Origin: Citrobacter sp. Awk 4
GTDB lineage: Bacteria > Pseudomonadota > Gammaproteobacteria > Enterobacterales > Enterobacteriaceae
Direction: 5' to 3'
Length of the DNA stretch: 58,440 nucleotides
NCBI RefSeq assembly: GCF_028069725.1
Contig: NZ_JANEWG010000031.1
Span: 1 to 58,440 of the forward strand
The notes below the pieces were generated by a model. The model was not told the DNA's origin and ran no database searches. It saw only the letters and a list, made by a program, of their open reading frames with translations. Both the position numbers and the translations under genes were made by a program. Positions 43,192 to 54,622 of this stretch are shown in pieces. Positions within the stretch are counted from its first letter, which is position 1; each line of letters starts with the position of its first letter.

Positions 43192-44131
43192 AATGCAGCG
43201 CTGGCTCGACATCCACCGCAAGCCAGGTCGGGCCATCGAGATCGGCGAAACTCACCTGCGTCGTCAGCGGTAGCGCAGCGCTGATAGCACGCGACGTGCA
43301 TAACATGCAGCCCAGCATTAAACCAAACCCCTGCGCTTTGGCTTCAGTGGCTAAGGCTAATGCTTCCGTCAGCCCTCCGGCTTTGTCCAGTTTAATATTG
43401 ACCATCTCATAACGCCCTTGCAGCGATTTCAGGCTGCCACGGGTATGACAACTCTCATCCGCGCAAACAGGCAGCGGGTGAACAAAATTCTCCAGAGCGG
43501 CATCATCCTGCGCCGGTAACGGCTGCTCCAGCATCGCCACCCCCAAATCGGCCAGTAGCTGACAGCGGGCAGCCAGACCGCTCGCCTGCCAGGACTCATT
43601 GGCATCGACAATCAGTGTCGCCTCGGGTACCGCCGCACGAATCGCCACCATACGCTCACTGATCAGTCGATCATCGAGCTTCACCTTCAGAAGTGTCGCC
43701 CCGTTTTCCCACAGGGCCGCCGCGCTGGCCGCCATCTGCTCTGGCGTTCCAATCACCACGGTTTGCGCTGTAATCACCGGTGAATTCAACGCGATGCCCA
43801 CACATTCAGCCAGCGTTTGCTGCTGCTGGCGGGCGCTTAAATCCCACAATGCGCAATCTACCGCGTTACGCGCAGCGCCAGCAGGTAATAATTGCTGCAA
43901 GGCTTCGCGGGTCAACCCTTTTTCCAGTTGCGGGGCGATACTCATAATCTGCGCCAGCACCGAGGCATCGCTTTCACCGTATCGGGGGTAAGGCGTACAT
44001 TCGCCGATACCTTTCACACCGTTTTCTTCCAGCTCCACGACCACCACATGCGCTTGTGTCCGACTCCCTCGCGCAATAACAAAGGGGGTGTGCAGTGGCC
44101 AGGCTTCCTCATACACCTTCACCGATCTCAT
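43166..44131 (-). CDS. ycjG: L-Ala-D/L-Glu epimerase YcjG
   Basis: A 321-residue enolase-superfamily enzyme that epimerises the dipeptide L-Ala-D-Glu to L-Ala-L-Glu after murein tripeptide cleavage. The catalytic KxK is visible in LLKVKLDD, and the metal ligands in VDANESW and, further, PVCADES. The N-terminal capping domain has ECTPYPRYGE. It is co-localised with mppA and mpaA, as in E. coli. Same length as the E. coli enzyme. The 3' end overlaps mpaA. Confidence 0.94.
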   Translation of the reverse strand: MRSVKVYEEAWPLHTPFVIARGSRTQAHVVVVELEENGVKGIGECTPYPRYGESDASVLAQIMSIAPQLEKGLTREALQQLLPAGAARNAVDCALWDLSARQQQQTLAECVGIALNSPVITAQTVVIGTPEQMAASAAALWENGATLLKVKLDDRLISERMVAIRAAVPEATLIVDANESWQASGLAARCQLLADLGVAMLEQPLPAQDDAALENFVHPLPVCADESCHTRGSLKSLQGRYEMVNIKLDKAGGLTEALALATEAKAQGFGLMLGCMLCTSRAISAALPLTTQVSFADLDGPTWLAVDVEPALHFTTGKLHL

Positions 44132-44246
44132 TCGTGCTCCTTATGCTGCGGCGGCGTGCGATTCACCACAAATAGCGTTTGCCGTGTTAACTACTGATGG
44201 CATAAACTAACCGCGACGTTAACTATATGTAAACAGGAAGATAACC

Positions 44247-44753
44247 ATGTCACAAACCGTTCATTTCCAGGGCAACCCCGTTGCAGTCGCCAACTCCATT
44301 CCTCAGGCTGGTAGCAAAGCGCAGGCTTTTACCCTCGTGGCAAAAGACCTGTCTGACGTCGCACTGACTCAGTTTGCTGGCAAACGTAAAGTGCTGAATA
44401 TTTTCCCGAGTATTGATACCGGCGTATGTGCGGCATCGGTACGTAAGTTTAACCAACTCGCGACAGAAATCGACAACACCGTCGTGCTGTGCATTTCTGC
44501 TGACCTGCCGTTTGCCCAGTCTCGTTTCTGCGGCGCGGAAGGCCTGAGCAACGTTATCACCCTCTCCACGCTGCGTAACAGTGATTTTCTGAAAAACTAC
44601 GGTGTGGAAATCACCGAAGGTCCGCTGAAAGGCCTGGCGGCACGTGCCGTGGTAGTTATCGATGAAAACGACAAGGTCATTTTCAGTGAGCTGGTGAATG
44701 AAATCACCAACGAACCTGACTACACCGCCGCGCTGGATGTTCTGAAAGCCTAA
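44247..44753 (+). CDS. tpx: Thiol peroxidase Tpx
   Basis: A 168-residue peroxiredoxin of the periplasm/cytoplasm that reduces lipid and hydrogen peroxides with thioredoxin. The peroxidatic cysteine is in [13 protein letters not shown] (C61) and the resolving cysteine in QSRFCGAEG (C95), as in E. coli Tpx. The gene is monocistronic with a clear terminator. It is divergent from ycjG. No signal peptide is visible. Confidence 0.96.
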   Translation: MSQTVHFQGNPVAVANSIPQAGSKAQAFTLVAKDLSDVALTQFAGKRKVLNIFPSIDTGVCAASVRKFNQLATEIDNTVVLCISADLPFAQSRFCGAEGLSNVITLSTLRNSDFLKNYGVEITEGPLKGLAARAVVVIDENDKVIFSELVNEITNEPDYTAALDVLKA

Positions 44754-44766
44754 TCCCTGCGGATAC

Positions 44767-44800
44767 AAAAATGCCTCCGATTCTGGAGGCATTTTCTTTT
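44767..44800. terminator. Bidirectional terminator between tpx and tyrR
   Basis: AAAATGCCTCC, loop GATTCT, GGAGGCATTTT followed by CTTTT, with an A-tract on the other side. It serves both convergent genes. Confidence 0.85.
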
Positions 44801-44806
44801 CTGCTG

Positions 44807-46348
44807 TTACTCGTCGTTCTTCTTCTGGCTCAAACCATACTCACGCAATTTATTGGCAATCGCGGTGTGTGACACTCCCAACCGTTTCGCCAGCTTACGC
44901 GTACTGGGATAATTGCGATAAAGCTGCGTCAATACAGAACGCTCAAAACGACTGGTAATATCATCCAGCGACCCTTCCATCGCATCTTCTCCGACAGCAA
45001 CGGTCGCGGCATCGTAATCCGGCAATAAAATGTCCTGTGGCCGCAGCTCGTAGCCTTCCAGTTGAGTCAACGCGCGGTAAATGGCATTTTTAAGCTGACG
45101 CACGTTACCGGGCCAGCCGTAACGGGTGAGTACCGTACCAAGATCGGCTGCAAGTTTAGGTCTTGGCACACCCTGCTCATCGGCAAAACGCGCCACGAAC
45201 AGTTCGGTGAGTGGCATAATGTCCTGCGGGCAGTCGCGGAGCGGCGGCAGGTTGAGCGTCAGAACATTCAGGCGATAATACAAATCTTCGCGGAACAGCC
45301 CTTTTTGCACCAATTCCACCAGGTTCTTCTGGGTGGCGCAAATCACCCGGACATCCACGTGAACCTCCTGGTCTTCGCCCACCCGGCGGAACGTACCGTC
45401 ATTGAGAAAGCGCAACAGTTTCGTCTGCATACGCGGCGACATCTCGCCAATTTCATCCAACAGCACCGAGCCACCGTTCGCCTGTTCGAAGAAGCCTTTT
45501 TTGCCTTCCGGCGCGTGACCAAATAGCTCGCTTTCCACCGCATCTTCCGGAATGGACGCGCAGTTCAACGCCAGATACGGTTTTGCCGCGCGTGGGCTCG
45601 CCAGATGACAGGCATGCGCAAAGAGATCTTTCCCTGTCCCGGTATCCCCAGTGATCAACAGCGGCGCGCTCAACATTGCCAGTTTACGTGCCTGTTCAAC
45701 CACATGTTTCATTTTTGCGCTAACGGCAATAACCTGACTAAACGCACTCAGATCCTGGGTGTTCAGGTTCTGCAACTGACGCCCCATCCGCAGCGTGGAG
45801 CGCAGCATCACCACCGCCCCAGTCAGCATATGTTCGTCGTTCTCGCCCTGCAGATGGACCGGCGTAATTTCCATCAGGAAATTCTGGCCGTTAATCACCA
45901 CATGTTCGTTGTGGGAGCCCTTCGGATTTCCCTCCAGCCAGCGCTGAAAGTTAAAACCATTGATCAATTGCGCTGCCGTGTGATTACGCATGCGCTCCAG
46001 GTTTTGCGCGAAAAGCTGACAGCTCGCGGGGTTCGCCATCTCTACTTTGCTTTTCATGTCCAGCGACATAACCGGCTCCGGGAGCGCCTCAAGTAACGCG
46101 CTGAGCGCCAGATGTTCGCGCTCGGACGGCATCCACGGCACGGTGCGCACATCAGTGACGCCCGCGATGCGACGAATCTCCGCCATCAGGCTGCTGAAGT
46201 TGGTGAACTCCAGTTCAGCAAAATTAAGGTAAATCCGCCCGATGGGGTCAATCTCAATACCACGTAAATCAATGCTGCGAAGTACCAGTAAATCCAGCAA
46301 TTCACGGGTCAGACCTAGACGATCTTCACAAAAGACTTCCAGACGCAT
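44807..46348 (-). CDS. tyrR: Aromatic amino acid regulator TyrR
   Basis: A 513-residue regulator of aromatic amino acid synthesis and transport. The domains are ACT (residues 1-75, RLEVFCEDRLGLTRELLDLL), PAS (80-190), AAA+ (205-430, Walker A GDTGTGKDL, walker B LLDEIGEMS) and C-terminal HTH (KLAKRLGVSHTAIANKLREY). It lacks the GAFTGA loop (here HAPEGKKGFFE), so it acts with sigma-70, not sigma-54, as known for TyrR. ATG at 46348 gives the E. coli length; four upstream codons are open. Confidence 0.96.
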   Translation of the reverse strand: MRLEVFCEDRLGLTRELLDLLVLRSIDLRGIEIDPIGRIYLNFAELEFTNFSSLMAEIRRIAGVTDVRTVPWMPSEREHLALSALLEALPEPVMSLDMKSKVEMANPASCQLFAQNLERMRNHTAAQLINGFNFQRWLEGNPKGSHNEHVVINGQNFLMEITPVHLQGENDEHMLTGAVVMLRSTLRMGRQLQNLNTQDLSAFSQVIAVSAKMKHVVEQARKLAMLSAPLLITGDTGTGKDLFAHACHLASPRAAKPYLALNCASIPEDAVESELFGHAPEGKKGFFEQANGGSVLLDEIGEMSPRMQTKLLRFLNDGTFRRVGEDQEVHVDVRVICATQKNLVELVQKGLFREDLYYRLNVLTLNLPPLRDCPQDIMPLTELFVARFADEQGVPRPKLAADLGTVLTRYGWPGNVRQLKNAIYRALTQLEGYELRPQDILLPDYDAATVAVGEDAMEGSLDDITSRFERSVLTQLYRNYPSTRKLAKRLGVSHTAIANKLREYGLSQKKNDE

Positions 46349-46496
46349 GGGAACCTTCACCTAAACAATGAGCTATTAGACAGATGATAAGCCACTATTC
46401 GGTTAGCAGGAAGGAGTCTGTCAACAAATATTGACAGCATGGTGGAAAAATGGGCGCTGACGCGTAAAGCTGTACGGTCAGCGCCCCTGATCAGGG

Positions 46497-47558
46497 TTAA
46501 TTTTCGCGGGAAGGTTTGTTTTTCTGCAGCGTCTCTTTGAGCTGCCCCACCAATTGACGCCGAAAATCCCCCAGACGCGGTTTATCATCATCAATCCATG
46601 GTAAAGGACGGCAAAGCTCCATCGCTTTAATCCCCAGGCGGGCGGTCAACAGTCCGGCGCCTATCCCCTGCGCGGCGCGGGTGGATAAACAGGCCGCCAG
46701 ATCCTGCGACATCCAGTCCATCCCCACTTCACGCACCAGTTCACTGGCGCCCGCAAACGCAATGTTCAGTAGTACCAGACGAAACAACCGCAAGCGGCTG
46801 TAATACCCCAATTCAATGCCGTACAACGTGGCGATGCGGTTAATCAGGCGTAAATTACGCCAGGCAATGAAAGCCATATCCACCAGCGCTAACGGGCTGA
46901 CGGCAATCATCAGGGTCGATTCCGCCGCCGAGCGGCTGATTTCTCGCCTGGCCTGCGCGTCCAGCACGGGTTGCACCAGATGCGCGTACAGGGTGACGAC
47001 TTCCCGATCATTTTGCGTCTCATGAATCGACGCGTACCAGCGTTGCAACGCCGGATGTGACTGATCAATACCCGCCTGCTGCGCCAGCTTCTCACAGAAA
47101 GCGCGCCCTTTACCGGTGCCGACGCTATGTAACAACTCACGCGCTTCATCGCGCTCATGCGCGCGCTGGCGTAACCGCCACAACCGACGCCACTCGGTCG
47201 CCACCGACCCAACGCCCGCGCCGATAATCAACATACCTGCCGCACAGCCGCCAAGCGCGGCCCAGTCCTGGGTTTGCCAGGCATTCATCGTCCACTGAAC
47301 GCCCTGGCCGACGACGCTTACGCCAAACAGCGCCAGCCCGCCCATCACCATTTTGCGCCACAGACTGCGTTTCGGACGTAATGCCGCATCAATCACCGCT
47401 TCTGCCTGCCCTTCGTCCTCCAGCGGCTCTTCTGCCTTCACAGGCGCGAAGGTCTGCGCTTCCGTTTCGCTGAAGGACTGTTGCGACTTAAAGGTCGGAT
47501 GTTGTTCTGCTTCCAGCGGCCCTGCGAAATCGATACGCGGTTTCAACGGTTCGGTCAT
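46497..47558 (-). CDS. ycjF: UPF0283 membrane protein YcjF
   Basis: A 353-residue inner-membrane protein of UPF0283/DUF697 with two transmembrane segments (about residues 70-90 and 100-120) and a long C-terminal cytoplasmic domain. It shows high similarity to E. coli YcjF. The start overlaps the stop of ycjX by 4 bp, so the two are translationally coupled. The pair belongs to the phage-shock regulon in E. coli, but its biochemical function is not known. Confidence 0.92.
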   Translation of the reverse strand: MTEPLKPRIDFAGPLEAEQHPTFKSQQSFSETEAQTFAPVKAEEPLEDEGQAEAVIDAALRPKRSLWRKMVMGGLALFGVSVVGQGVQWTMNAWQTQDWAALGGCAAGMLIIGAGVGSVATEWRRLWRLRQRAHERDEARELLHSVGTGKGRAFCEKLAQQAGIDQSHPALQRWYASIHETQNDREVVTLYAHLVQPVLDAQARREISRSAAESTLMIAVSPLALVDMAFIAWRNLRLINRIATLYGIELGYYSRLRLFRLVLLNIAFAGASELVREVGMDWMSQDLAACLSTRAAQGIGAGLLTARLGIKAMELCRPLPWIDDDKPRLGDFRRQLVGQLKETLQKNKPSREN

Positions 47559-48952
47559 CGCAATTTATCTCCTATCAAAAACTCCAGCGCGGCATCCAGA
47601 CGAATATGCGGTAATGGTTTGTCTACATCCATCACCTGTGGGCGAAACGCTTCAAACTGAAACCCCTGGCTGTCCCAAAACGCAGGTCCAGGCAAACGCG
47701 CAGGCACCTCACCGGGATAGACGGTCAGTGGTTTACCATCGCTCAGGCGATCTCCACGCAGCGCAGGGATTTTTTCCCCATTCACATCAATCAACCCGCT
47801 GGTCGTTGCCTGGACAGATGCCAGCCCCAGGCAATCCATACTGATCCCCTCAAAAGCGGCGTTCTGCCAGGCATCCTGGATCAGTTGCTGGAGCAAAGAG
47901 ACCATATTGGCGTGTTGATCGACGGTAACGTGATCCGCTTTGGTGGCGGCAAACAGCAATTTGTCGATGACAGGAGAAAAAAGCCGACGAAACAACGTGC
48001 GTTGCCCGTAATGGAAGCTTTGCATCAATTGCGTCAAGGCCAGACGCATATCATTAAACGCCTGCGGTCCGCTGTTGAGCGGCTGCAAGCAGTCCACCAA
48101 TACGATCTGCCGATCAAAGCGCAGGAAGTGGTTTTTGTAGAACCCTTTCACCACTTTTTCGCAGTAGTAATTAAAGCGCTCGCGCAACATTCCGGCATTG
48201 GTGTGTTTGTCGGCCTGCGCCAGTTTTGATTCGCCAAACGCATCCACATCCGGCCACGGGAAGAATTGCAGGGCTGGCGCCCCCGCCATATCCCCCGGTA
48301 ATACAAAGCGTCCCGGCTGGATGAAATGTAAACCTTCTTGTTTGCATTGATGCAGATAGTCAGTCCACGCTGCCGCAATGTCAGCCAGACGGTTTTCATC
48401 GGCGGGCGCCAGCGGATCCAGCCCGTCGCATAACTGACGCCATTTGGCTGACCACTCGCCCCGTTTGCCGTGCAGCAGACCGGTCATTTGCCGCGACCAG
48501 CTCAGGTAATCCTGTGCCAGCATCGGTAAATCGAGCAGCCATTCACCGGGATAGTCCACGATTTCCAGATACAAAGTAGACGTATCTTTGAAATGGCGCA
48601 GCAGGGAATCGTTAGATTTGTAACGTAACGCGAGGCGAATTTCACTCACGCCGCGCGTCGGTGTCGGCCAGCCTGGTGGCTGACCATAAAGCTGGGCCAG
48701 CCCCTCATCGTAGGTAAAACGCGGAATACCAAAATCACGTTGCGGTACCCGCTTTACGCCGAGCAGACGCTCTTCCCGCACGGCGCTGAGCAGTGGCAGG
48801 CGAGCGCCGGTATGCACATTCAGCAGTTGATTCACCATCGCCGTGATAAACGCCGTTTTACCACTGCGGCTCAGTCCGGTCACCGCCAAGCGCAGATGCC
48901 TGTCGACCCCACGATTGACCAGCGCATTGAATTCATTTTTAAATCGCTTCAT
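47555..48952 (-). CDS. ycjX: GTP-binding stress protein YcjX
   Basis: A 465-residue protein with an N-terminal P-loop ([11 protein letters not shown], around residue 25) of the DUF463/TRAFAC-type GTPases. It is nearly the same as E. coli YcjX over its full length. ATG at 48952 (MKRFKNEFN) is chosen. The gene lies at the end of the psp operon here, without the ycjM-W genes that separate them in E. coli; it is 262 bp from pspD. This supports a shared phage-shock regulation. Confidence 0.93.
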   Translation of the reverse strand: MKRFKNEFNALVNRGVDRHLRLAVTGLSRSGKTAFITAMVNQLLNVHTGARLPLLSAVREERLLGVKRVPQRDFGIPRFTYDEGLAQLYGQPPGWPTPTRGVSEIRLALRYKSNDSLLRHFKDTSTLYLEIVDYPGEWLLDLPMLAQDYLSWSRQMTGLLHGKRGEWSAKWRQLCDGLDPLAPADENRLADIAAAWTDYLHQCKQEGLHFIQPGRFVLPGDMAGAPALQFFPWPDVDAFGESKLAQADKHTNAGMLRERFNYYCEKVVKGFYKNHFLRFDRQIVLVDCLQPLNSGPQAFNDMRLALTQLMQSFHYGQRTLFRRLFSPVIDKLLFAATKADHVTVDQHANMVSLLQQLIQDAWQNAAFEGISMDCLGLASVQATTSGLIDVNGEKIPALRGDRLSDGKPLTVYPGEVPARLPGPAFWDSQGFQFEAFRPQVMDVDKPLPHIRLDAALEFLIGDKLR

Positions 48953-49214
48953 CGCCATCCCGTTATGCCTGAAGACCCGAAAAAATTATAACCAGCAGAA
49001 ATTAAAGATAGGGACAGATTCTTCATTATCAATTCAGTGGCTGTATGCCTTCATCATTTTTCAATGGATTGTTGATAGCACCCTGAATCTGTTCCTGCTG
49101 ATAGCGAATACCCGCGCAAAAAGTCCTTTTCTCAACATGTTCTTGTCTTTGCTGGGGGGGAATTGAAAAGAGGTATTCTACGCCGGTTTTTTAGCAGGTA
49201 GTGCGGGCACGCTA

Positions 49215-49436
49215 TCATTGCCCATAGCGGCGGGAAATTTTTGCCGCCGCACGTTTCAATAAGGGTTCCAGCGCCAAAACCAGCAACATTTTCAGCGGAC
49301 GGCGGGCGACAGATTTGATGGCCCACCCTGCCACACCGGCCGGGCCATAGCGTAGCGCGGTCAGCAGAACCAGTTTCCCTGCGAATTTAAAGCCCGGCTT
49401 CACCTTTTGCCCGGCGCGTTGCCAGCGTGTATTCAT
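49215..49436 (-). CDS. pspD: Phage shock protein D
   Basis: A 73-residue peripheral inner-membrane protein ([20 protein letters not shown]..., ending KISRRYGQ). It has a hydrophobic middle ([19 protein letters not shown]) and basic ends. It is the last psp gene; pspE is not found after it. The function of PspD is not well defined. Confidence 0.9.
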   Translation of the reverse strand: MNTRWQRAGQKVKPGFKFAGKLVLLTALRYGPAGVAGWAIKSVARRPLKMLLVLALEPLLKRAAAKISRRYGQ

Positions 49437-49453
49437 CTGATGAACTCTCTTTA

Positions 49454-49813
49454 TTACAACTGACGGAAACGGCTGCGCAGCGTGAACGTGTCCGACGTAA
49501 CATAGCGCTCCATTTCACGCAGGCGCTTTTCACCCGCCGCCAGTTCCCTGTCGACGGCATCCAGCAATTCACCGCTTGAAGGGTGTTGCTCGCCCGTGGC
49601 CATGTTGTCCGGCAGTGGATCAAGCACAAACGTCAAAATGATATATGCCACCAGCGTAAAGAACGCCAGTCCGAAGAAAATCGACAGCACCACCAGGATC
49701 CGCACCAGTTTCACCGGCACATCCAGATAGTTGGCGATCCCGGCGCAGACGCCACGCACCATGCCCTGCTGCGGAATGCGCCAGAGCTTTTTATTCAAAT
49801 CAATCCCTCCCAT
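49454..49813 (-). CDS. pspC: Phage shock protein C
   Basis: A 119-residue inner-membrane PspC-domain protein. One transmembrane segment is at residues 40-62 ([20 protein letters not shown]), with the cytoplasmic PspC domain before it ([18 protein letters not shown]) and a C-terminal periplasmic coiled-coil tail. With PspB it senses secretin or envelope stress and sequesters PspA so that PspF can activate the operon. Start overlaps the pspB stop by one base. Confidence 0.94.
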   Translation of the reverse strand: MGGIDLNKKLWRIPQQGMVRGVCAGIANYLDVPVKLVRILVVLSIFFGLAFFTLVAYIILTFVLDPLPDNMATGEQHPSSGELLDAVDRELAAGEKRLREMERYVTSDTFTLRSRFRQL

Positions 49814-50037
49814 TAGCGATCCCTCCAGTTCGGATGTTCAGCATCGAGAATATCTTCCAGCGCCTGAATGCGTTCGCGCATGCGTTGCGCGTCGTCGGTT
49901 AATTGCGCCAAACGTTGCTGCTCACTTTGCGACAGTTCCCCACGGCTGGAGCGGTTGCTGTAATGCAGCCATAACCAAATCGGCAACACAAACAGCACAA
50001 AGATGGTTAACGGTATGGCCAGAAATAGCGCGCTCAT
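49813..50037 (-). CDS. pspB: Phage shock protein B
   Basis: A 74-residue inner-membrane protein with one N-terminal transmembrane helix (residues 4-24, LFLAIPLTIFVLFVLPIWLWL) and a cytoplasmic leucine-zipper-like helix (LAQLTDDAQRMRERIQALED). It forms the sensor complex with PspC. Length and sequence agree with E. coli PspB. Confidence 0.94.
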   Translation of the reverse strand: MSALFLAIPLTIFVLFVLPIWLWLHYSNRSSRGELSQSEQQRLAQLTDDAQRMRERIQALEDILDAEHPNWRDR

Positions 50038-50091
50038 GAGTACTCCTTACAGGTAATGAGCGGCGGCGCATTCAGACGCCGCCTGCAGTTA

Positions 50092-50763
<672 letters not shown>

Positions 50764-50814
50764 TCAATCCTCACAATTTTTCTGATATCGGGCTATGCCC
50801 TGCTGTAGCTCTAA

Positions 50815-50831
50815 TACAATTCACGTGCCAA
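50815..50831 (-). promoter_or_regulatory. Sigma-54 promoter of the psp operon
   Basis: TTGGCACGTGAATTGTA on the - strand, with GG (-24) and the G of TTG (-12) at the right spacing. Transcription should start about 12 bp downstream, near 50803. PspF binding sites and an IHF site would lie between this and pspF. Confidence 0.85.
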
Positions 50832-50929
50832 CTTTTTAATCGATTGATTATAAACAAGATGTATAATTTTACCTCGCCAGCAATTCAGGTTAGAGTGGTG
50901 AATAACACTAACAAGTGGTGAATTTAATC

Positions 50930-51904
50930 ATGGCAGAATACAAAGATAACCTTCTGGGCGAGGCCAACAGTTTTCTTGAAGTGCTGGAGCAGGTTTCTCA
51001 TCTGGCGCCGCTGGATAAACCGGTGTTGATTATTGGTGAACGCGGGACAGGGAAAGAACTCATCGCCAACCGCCTGCACTTTCTCTCTTCTCGCTGGCAG
51101 GGTCCGTTTATTTCGCTGAACTGCGCCGCGCTCAATGAAAATCTGCTCGACACGGAGTTATTTGGTCATGAAGCTGGCGCATTTACCGGCGCGCAAAAGC
51201 GCCATCCGGGGCGTTTTGAGCGCGCCGATGGTGGCACGCTGTTTCTGGATGAGCTGGCGACGGCCCCCATGCTGGTACAGGAAAAACTGCTGCGGGTCAT
51301 CGAATACGGTGAGTTGGAGCGCGTCGGCGGCAGTCAGCCGTTGCAGGTCAATGTGCGTTTGGTCTGCGCCACTAACGCCGATCTGCCCCGGATGGTTGAT
51401 GAGGGGACGTTTCGTGCCGACCTGCTGGACCGGCTGGCCTTCGATGTAGTACAGCTCCCACCTCTGCGTGAGCGACAGGCTGATATCATGTTAATGGCTG
51501 AACATTTTGCGATTCAGATGTGTCGTGAAATCCGTTTGCCGCTTTTCCCTGGATTTAGCGAGCGCGCAAAAGAGACGCTGCTGCACTACCGCTGGCCGGG
51601 CAATATTCGTGAGCTGAAAAATGTGGTTGAACGGTCGGTCTACCGGCACGGTACCAGCGATTACCCGCTCGACGAGATCATTCTCAATCCTTTTAAGCGA
51701 CAAGCCGTTGCCATTGAAAACAGAGAAACGCCCGCATCGATCCCTGAACTGCCTGTCGATTTACGTGAATTTCAGCAACAGCAAGAGAGAGATTTACTGC
51801 AACGCAGTCTGCAGCAGGCAAAATTTAATCAAAAACGCGCCGCGGAATTATTGGGTTTGACTTACCATCAACTGCGCGCATTGCTTAAAAAACATCAGAT
51901 TTAG
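50930..51904 (+). CDS. pspF: Psp operon transcriptional activator PspF
   Basis: A 324-residue sigma-54 activator (bacterial enhancer-binding protein) that lacks an N-terminal receiver domain. Walker A GERGTGKEL, GAFTGA (sigma-54 contact) and DELATA (Walker B) are visible in order. The C-terminal Fis-type HTH is KRAAELLGLTYHQLRALLKK. PspA binds and inhibits it. ATG at 50930 (MAEYKDNLLG) is the conserved start; five upstream codons are open. It is divergent from pspA. Confidence 0.96.
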   Translation: MAEYKDNLLGEANSFLEVLEQVSHLAPLDKPVLIIGERGTGKELIANRLHFLSSRWQGPFISLNCAALNENLLDTELFGHEAGAFTGAQKRHPGRFERADGGTLFLDELATAPMLVQEKLLRVIEYGELERVGGSQPLQVNVRLVCATNADLPRMVDEGTFRADLLDRLAFDVVQLPPLRERQADIMLMAEHFAIQMCREIRLPLFPGFSERAKETLLHYRWPGNIRELKNVVERSVYRHGTSDYPLDEIILNPFKRQAVAIENRETPASIPELPVDLREFQQQQERDLLQRSLQQAKFNQKRAAELLGLTYHQLRALLKKHQI

Positions 51905-52016
51905 TGATTCCTTCACCAGAATTGATGACATTTGCACCAGTTACCCGCAGACATTTTTACCTGGTGGGTCGTAGTGCGATACACTTTATAGATTGAATCT
52001 AAAAACCTTAAAAATT

Positions 52017-53660
52017 ATGCGCCTGGTTTTATCGTCTCTGGTAGTGATAGCTGGACTTCTCAGTGGTCAGGCTGCCGCCGCGCCTGAACTGCCCCCGCGT
52101 GCTGATATTCGCGAGAGCGGCTTTGTCTACTGTGTCAGCGGGCAGGTCAACACATTTAATCCGCAAAAAGCGAGCAGCGGTCTTATCGTCGATACGCTTG
52201 CCGCCCAGTTGTACGACCGGCTGTTGGATGTGGATCCTTATACCTATCGCCTGATGCCTGAACTGGCGGAAAGCTGGGAAGTGCTCGACAACGGAGCAAC
52301 CTACCGTTTTAACTTACGCCGCGACGTTCCGTTTCAAAAAACGGCCTGGTTTACCCCTACCCGTAAACTGAATGCGGATGACGTGGTATTTACTTTCGAA
52401 CGCATTTTTGACCGTCATCATCCGTGGCATAACGTTAATGGCGGCAATTTCCCCTACTTCGACAGCCTGCAATTTGCCGATAACGTCCAAAGCGTACGCA
52501 AACTGGATAATTACACCGTCGAGTTTCGTCTGACGCAGCCCGATGCATCATTTTTATGGCATCTGGCAACGCATTACGCCTCGGTGATGTCGGCAGAATA
52601 TGCGGCGAACCTGGCCAAACAGGATCGCCAGGAATTACTGGACCGTCAGCCTGTCGGGACCGGACCTTTCCAGCTTTCTGAATACCGTTCGGGTCAATAC
52701 ATTCGTCTGCAACGACATGGCGAATTCTGGCGTGGAACGCCATTGATGCCTCAAGTCGTCGTCGATTTAGGCTCTGGCGGTACCGGACGTTTGTCTAAAT
52801 TGCTGACCGGCGAGTGTGACGTGTTGGCCTGGCCTGCCGCCAGCCAGTTAACGATTTTACGCGATGATCCTCGCCTGCGTCTCACGCTACGCCCGGGGAT
52901 GAACATCGCCTATCTGGCGTTTAATACCAACAAGCCCCCGCTGAATAACCCTGCGGTACGACACGCGCTGGCGCTGGCCATCAATAACCAGCGTTTGATG
53001 CAGTCGATCTACTACGGTACGGCGGAAACCGCCGCCTCTATTTTGCCGCGCGCCTCGTGGGCCTATGACAACGAGGCTAAAATTACAGAGTACAATCCCG
53101 CCAAATCCCGCGAGCAGTTAAAAGCGCTGGGACTGGAGAATTTAACGTTGAAATTGTGGGTGCCCACCAGCTCTCAGGCGTGGAACCCAAGCCCGCTGAA
53201 AACGGCTGAACTGATCCAGGCGGACATGGCTCAGGTGGGTGTCAAAGTGGTGATTGTCCCGGTAGAGGGGCGTTTCCAGGAGGCGCGGTTGATGGACATG
53301 AACCATGATTTGACGTTGTCCGGCTGGGCAACGGACAGTAACGATCCGGACAGTTTTTTCCGTCCGCTGCTGAGTTGCGCCGCCATTAATTCGCAAACCA
53401 ACTTCGCCCACTGGTGTAACCCCGAATTTGACAACGTTCTGCGTAAAGCGCTTTCTTCTCAGCAGCTTGCCTCGCGCATTGACGCGTATGATGAAGCGCA
53501 AAATATCCTGGCGACAGAATTGCCGATCCTGCCGCTGGCGTCCTCGCTGCGACTGCAGGCTTATCGTTATGACATCAAAGGGCTGGTGCTGAGTCCGTTT
53601 GGCAATGCCTCCTTTGCGGGTGTCTCGCGGGAAAAAGCCAAAGAGGTGAAAAAACCATGA
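52017..53660 (+). CDS. sapA: Peptide transport periplasmic protein SapA
   Basis: A 547-residue solute-binding protein (family 5). Signal peptide [21 protein letters not shown] is cleaved near residue 22. It delivers peptides to the SapBCDF transporter; in Salmonella the system is needed for resistance to protamine and other antimicrobial peptides and for potassium uptake, and in E. coli it exports putrescine. Conserved blocks include [20 protein letters not shown] and [23 protein letters not shown] at 52017 is chosen; an eight-codon TTG extension is open. First gene of the sap operon. Confidence 0.96.
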   Translation: MRLVLSSLVVIAGLLSGQAAAAPELPPRADIRESGFVYCVSGQVNTFNPQKASSGLIVDTLAAQLYDRLLDVDPYTYRLMPELAESWEVLDNGATYRFNLRRDVPFQKTAWFTPTRKLNADDVVFTFERIFDRHHPWHNVNGGNFPYFDSLQFADNVQSVRKLDNYTVEFRLTQPDASFLWHLATHYASVMSAEYAANLAKQDRQELLDRQPVGTGPFQLSEYRSGQYIRLQRHGEFWRGTPLMPQVVVDLGSGGTGRLSKLLTGECDVLAWPAASQLTILRDDPRLRLTLRPGMNIAYLAFNTNKPPLNNPAVRHALALAINNQRLMQSIYYGTAETAASILPRASWAYDNEAKITEYNPAKSREQLKALGLENLTLKLWVPTSSQAWNPSPLKTAELIQADMAQVGVKVVIVPVEGRFQEARLMDMNHDLTLSGWATDSNDPDSFFRPLLSCAAINSQTNFAHWCNPEFDNVLRKALSSQQLASRIDAYDEAQNILATELPILPLASSLRLQAYRYDIKGLVLSPFGNASFAGVSREKAKEVKKP

Positions 53661-54622
53661 TTATCTTCACCCTGCGTCGTTTTTTGCTGTTGCTGGTTAC
53701 GCTCTTTTTCCTGACGTTTATCGGCTTCAGCCTGAGTTACTTTACGCCGCACGCGCCGCTTCAGGGCGCATCGTTGTGGAATGCCTGGATCTTCTGGTTC
53801 AATGGCCTGATCCACTGGGATTTCGGTGTCTCCAGCATTAATGGTCAGTTAATCTCTGAACAGCTTAAAGAGGTGTTTCCCGCCACGATGGAGCTGTGTA
53901 TTCTCGCGTTCGGCTTTGCCCTGATGGTCGGTATTCCGATTGGCATGGTGGCAGGCGTGACGCGCAACAAATGGCCCGATCACTTTATCAGCACCCTCGC
54001 CTTGCTGGGCTTTTCTATCCCCGTATTTTGGCTGGCGTTGTTGTTGACGTTGTTCTTTTCGCTGACACTCGGCTGGCTGCCGGTGTCTGGTCGTTTTGAT
54101 CTCCTTTATGAAGTCAAACCTGTCACCGGATTCGCCATTATTGATGCGTGGATTTCGGACTCGCCCTGGCGCGACGAGATGGTAATGAGCGCATTGCGCC
54201 ACATGGTATTACCGGTCTTGACGCTGGCGGTCGCCCCGACCACAGAGGTGATTCGTTTAATGCGGATCAGCACGATTGACGTGTACGACCAGAACTACGT
54301 GAAAGCAGCGGCCACCAGGGGATTATCACGTCTGACGATTCTGCGCCGTCACGTGCTACACAACGCACTTCCTCCGGTGATCCCACGTCTTGGTTTGCAA
54401 TTTTCGACCATGCTGACGCTGGCGATGATCACTGAGATGGTCTTTAGCTGGCCGGGACTGGGCCGCTGGTTGATCAATGCCATTCGCCAGCAAGACTATG
54501 CCGCCATTTCTGCGGGTGTGATGGTGATTGGTTCGTTGGTCATCATCGTCAATGTGTTATCTGACATTTTGGGTGCTATGGCTAACCCTCTGAAACATAA
54601 GGAATGGTATGCCCTACGATAG
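53657..54622 (+). CDS. sapB: Peptide transport permease SapB
   Basis: A 321-residue ABC permease of the DppB/OppB type with six transmembrane helices (first at residues 9-27). The C-terminal cytoplasmic EAA loop appears as [20 protein letters not shown]. It forms the membrane channel with SapC. It overlaps sapA by 4 bp and sapC by 14 bp. Confidence 0.96.
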   Translation: MIIFTLRRFLLLLVTLFFLTFIGFSLSYFTPHAPLQGASLWNAWIFWFNGLIHWDFGVSSINGQLISEQLKEVFPATMELCILAFGFALMVGIPIGMVAGVTRNKWPDHFISTLALLGFSIPVFWLALLLTLFFSLTLGWLPVSGRFDLLYEVKPVTGFAIIDAWISDSPWRDEMVMSALRHMVLPVLTLAVAPTTEVIRLMRISTIDVYDQNYVKAAATRGLSRLTILRRHVLHNALPPVIPRLGLQFSTMLTLAMITEMVFSWPGLGRWLINAIRQQDYAAISAGVMVIGSLVIIVNVLSDILGAMANPLKHKEWYALR

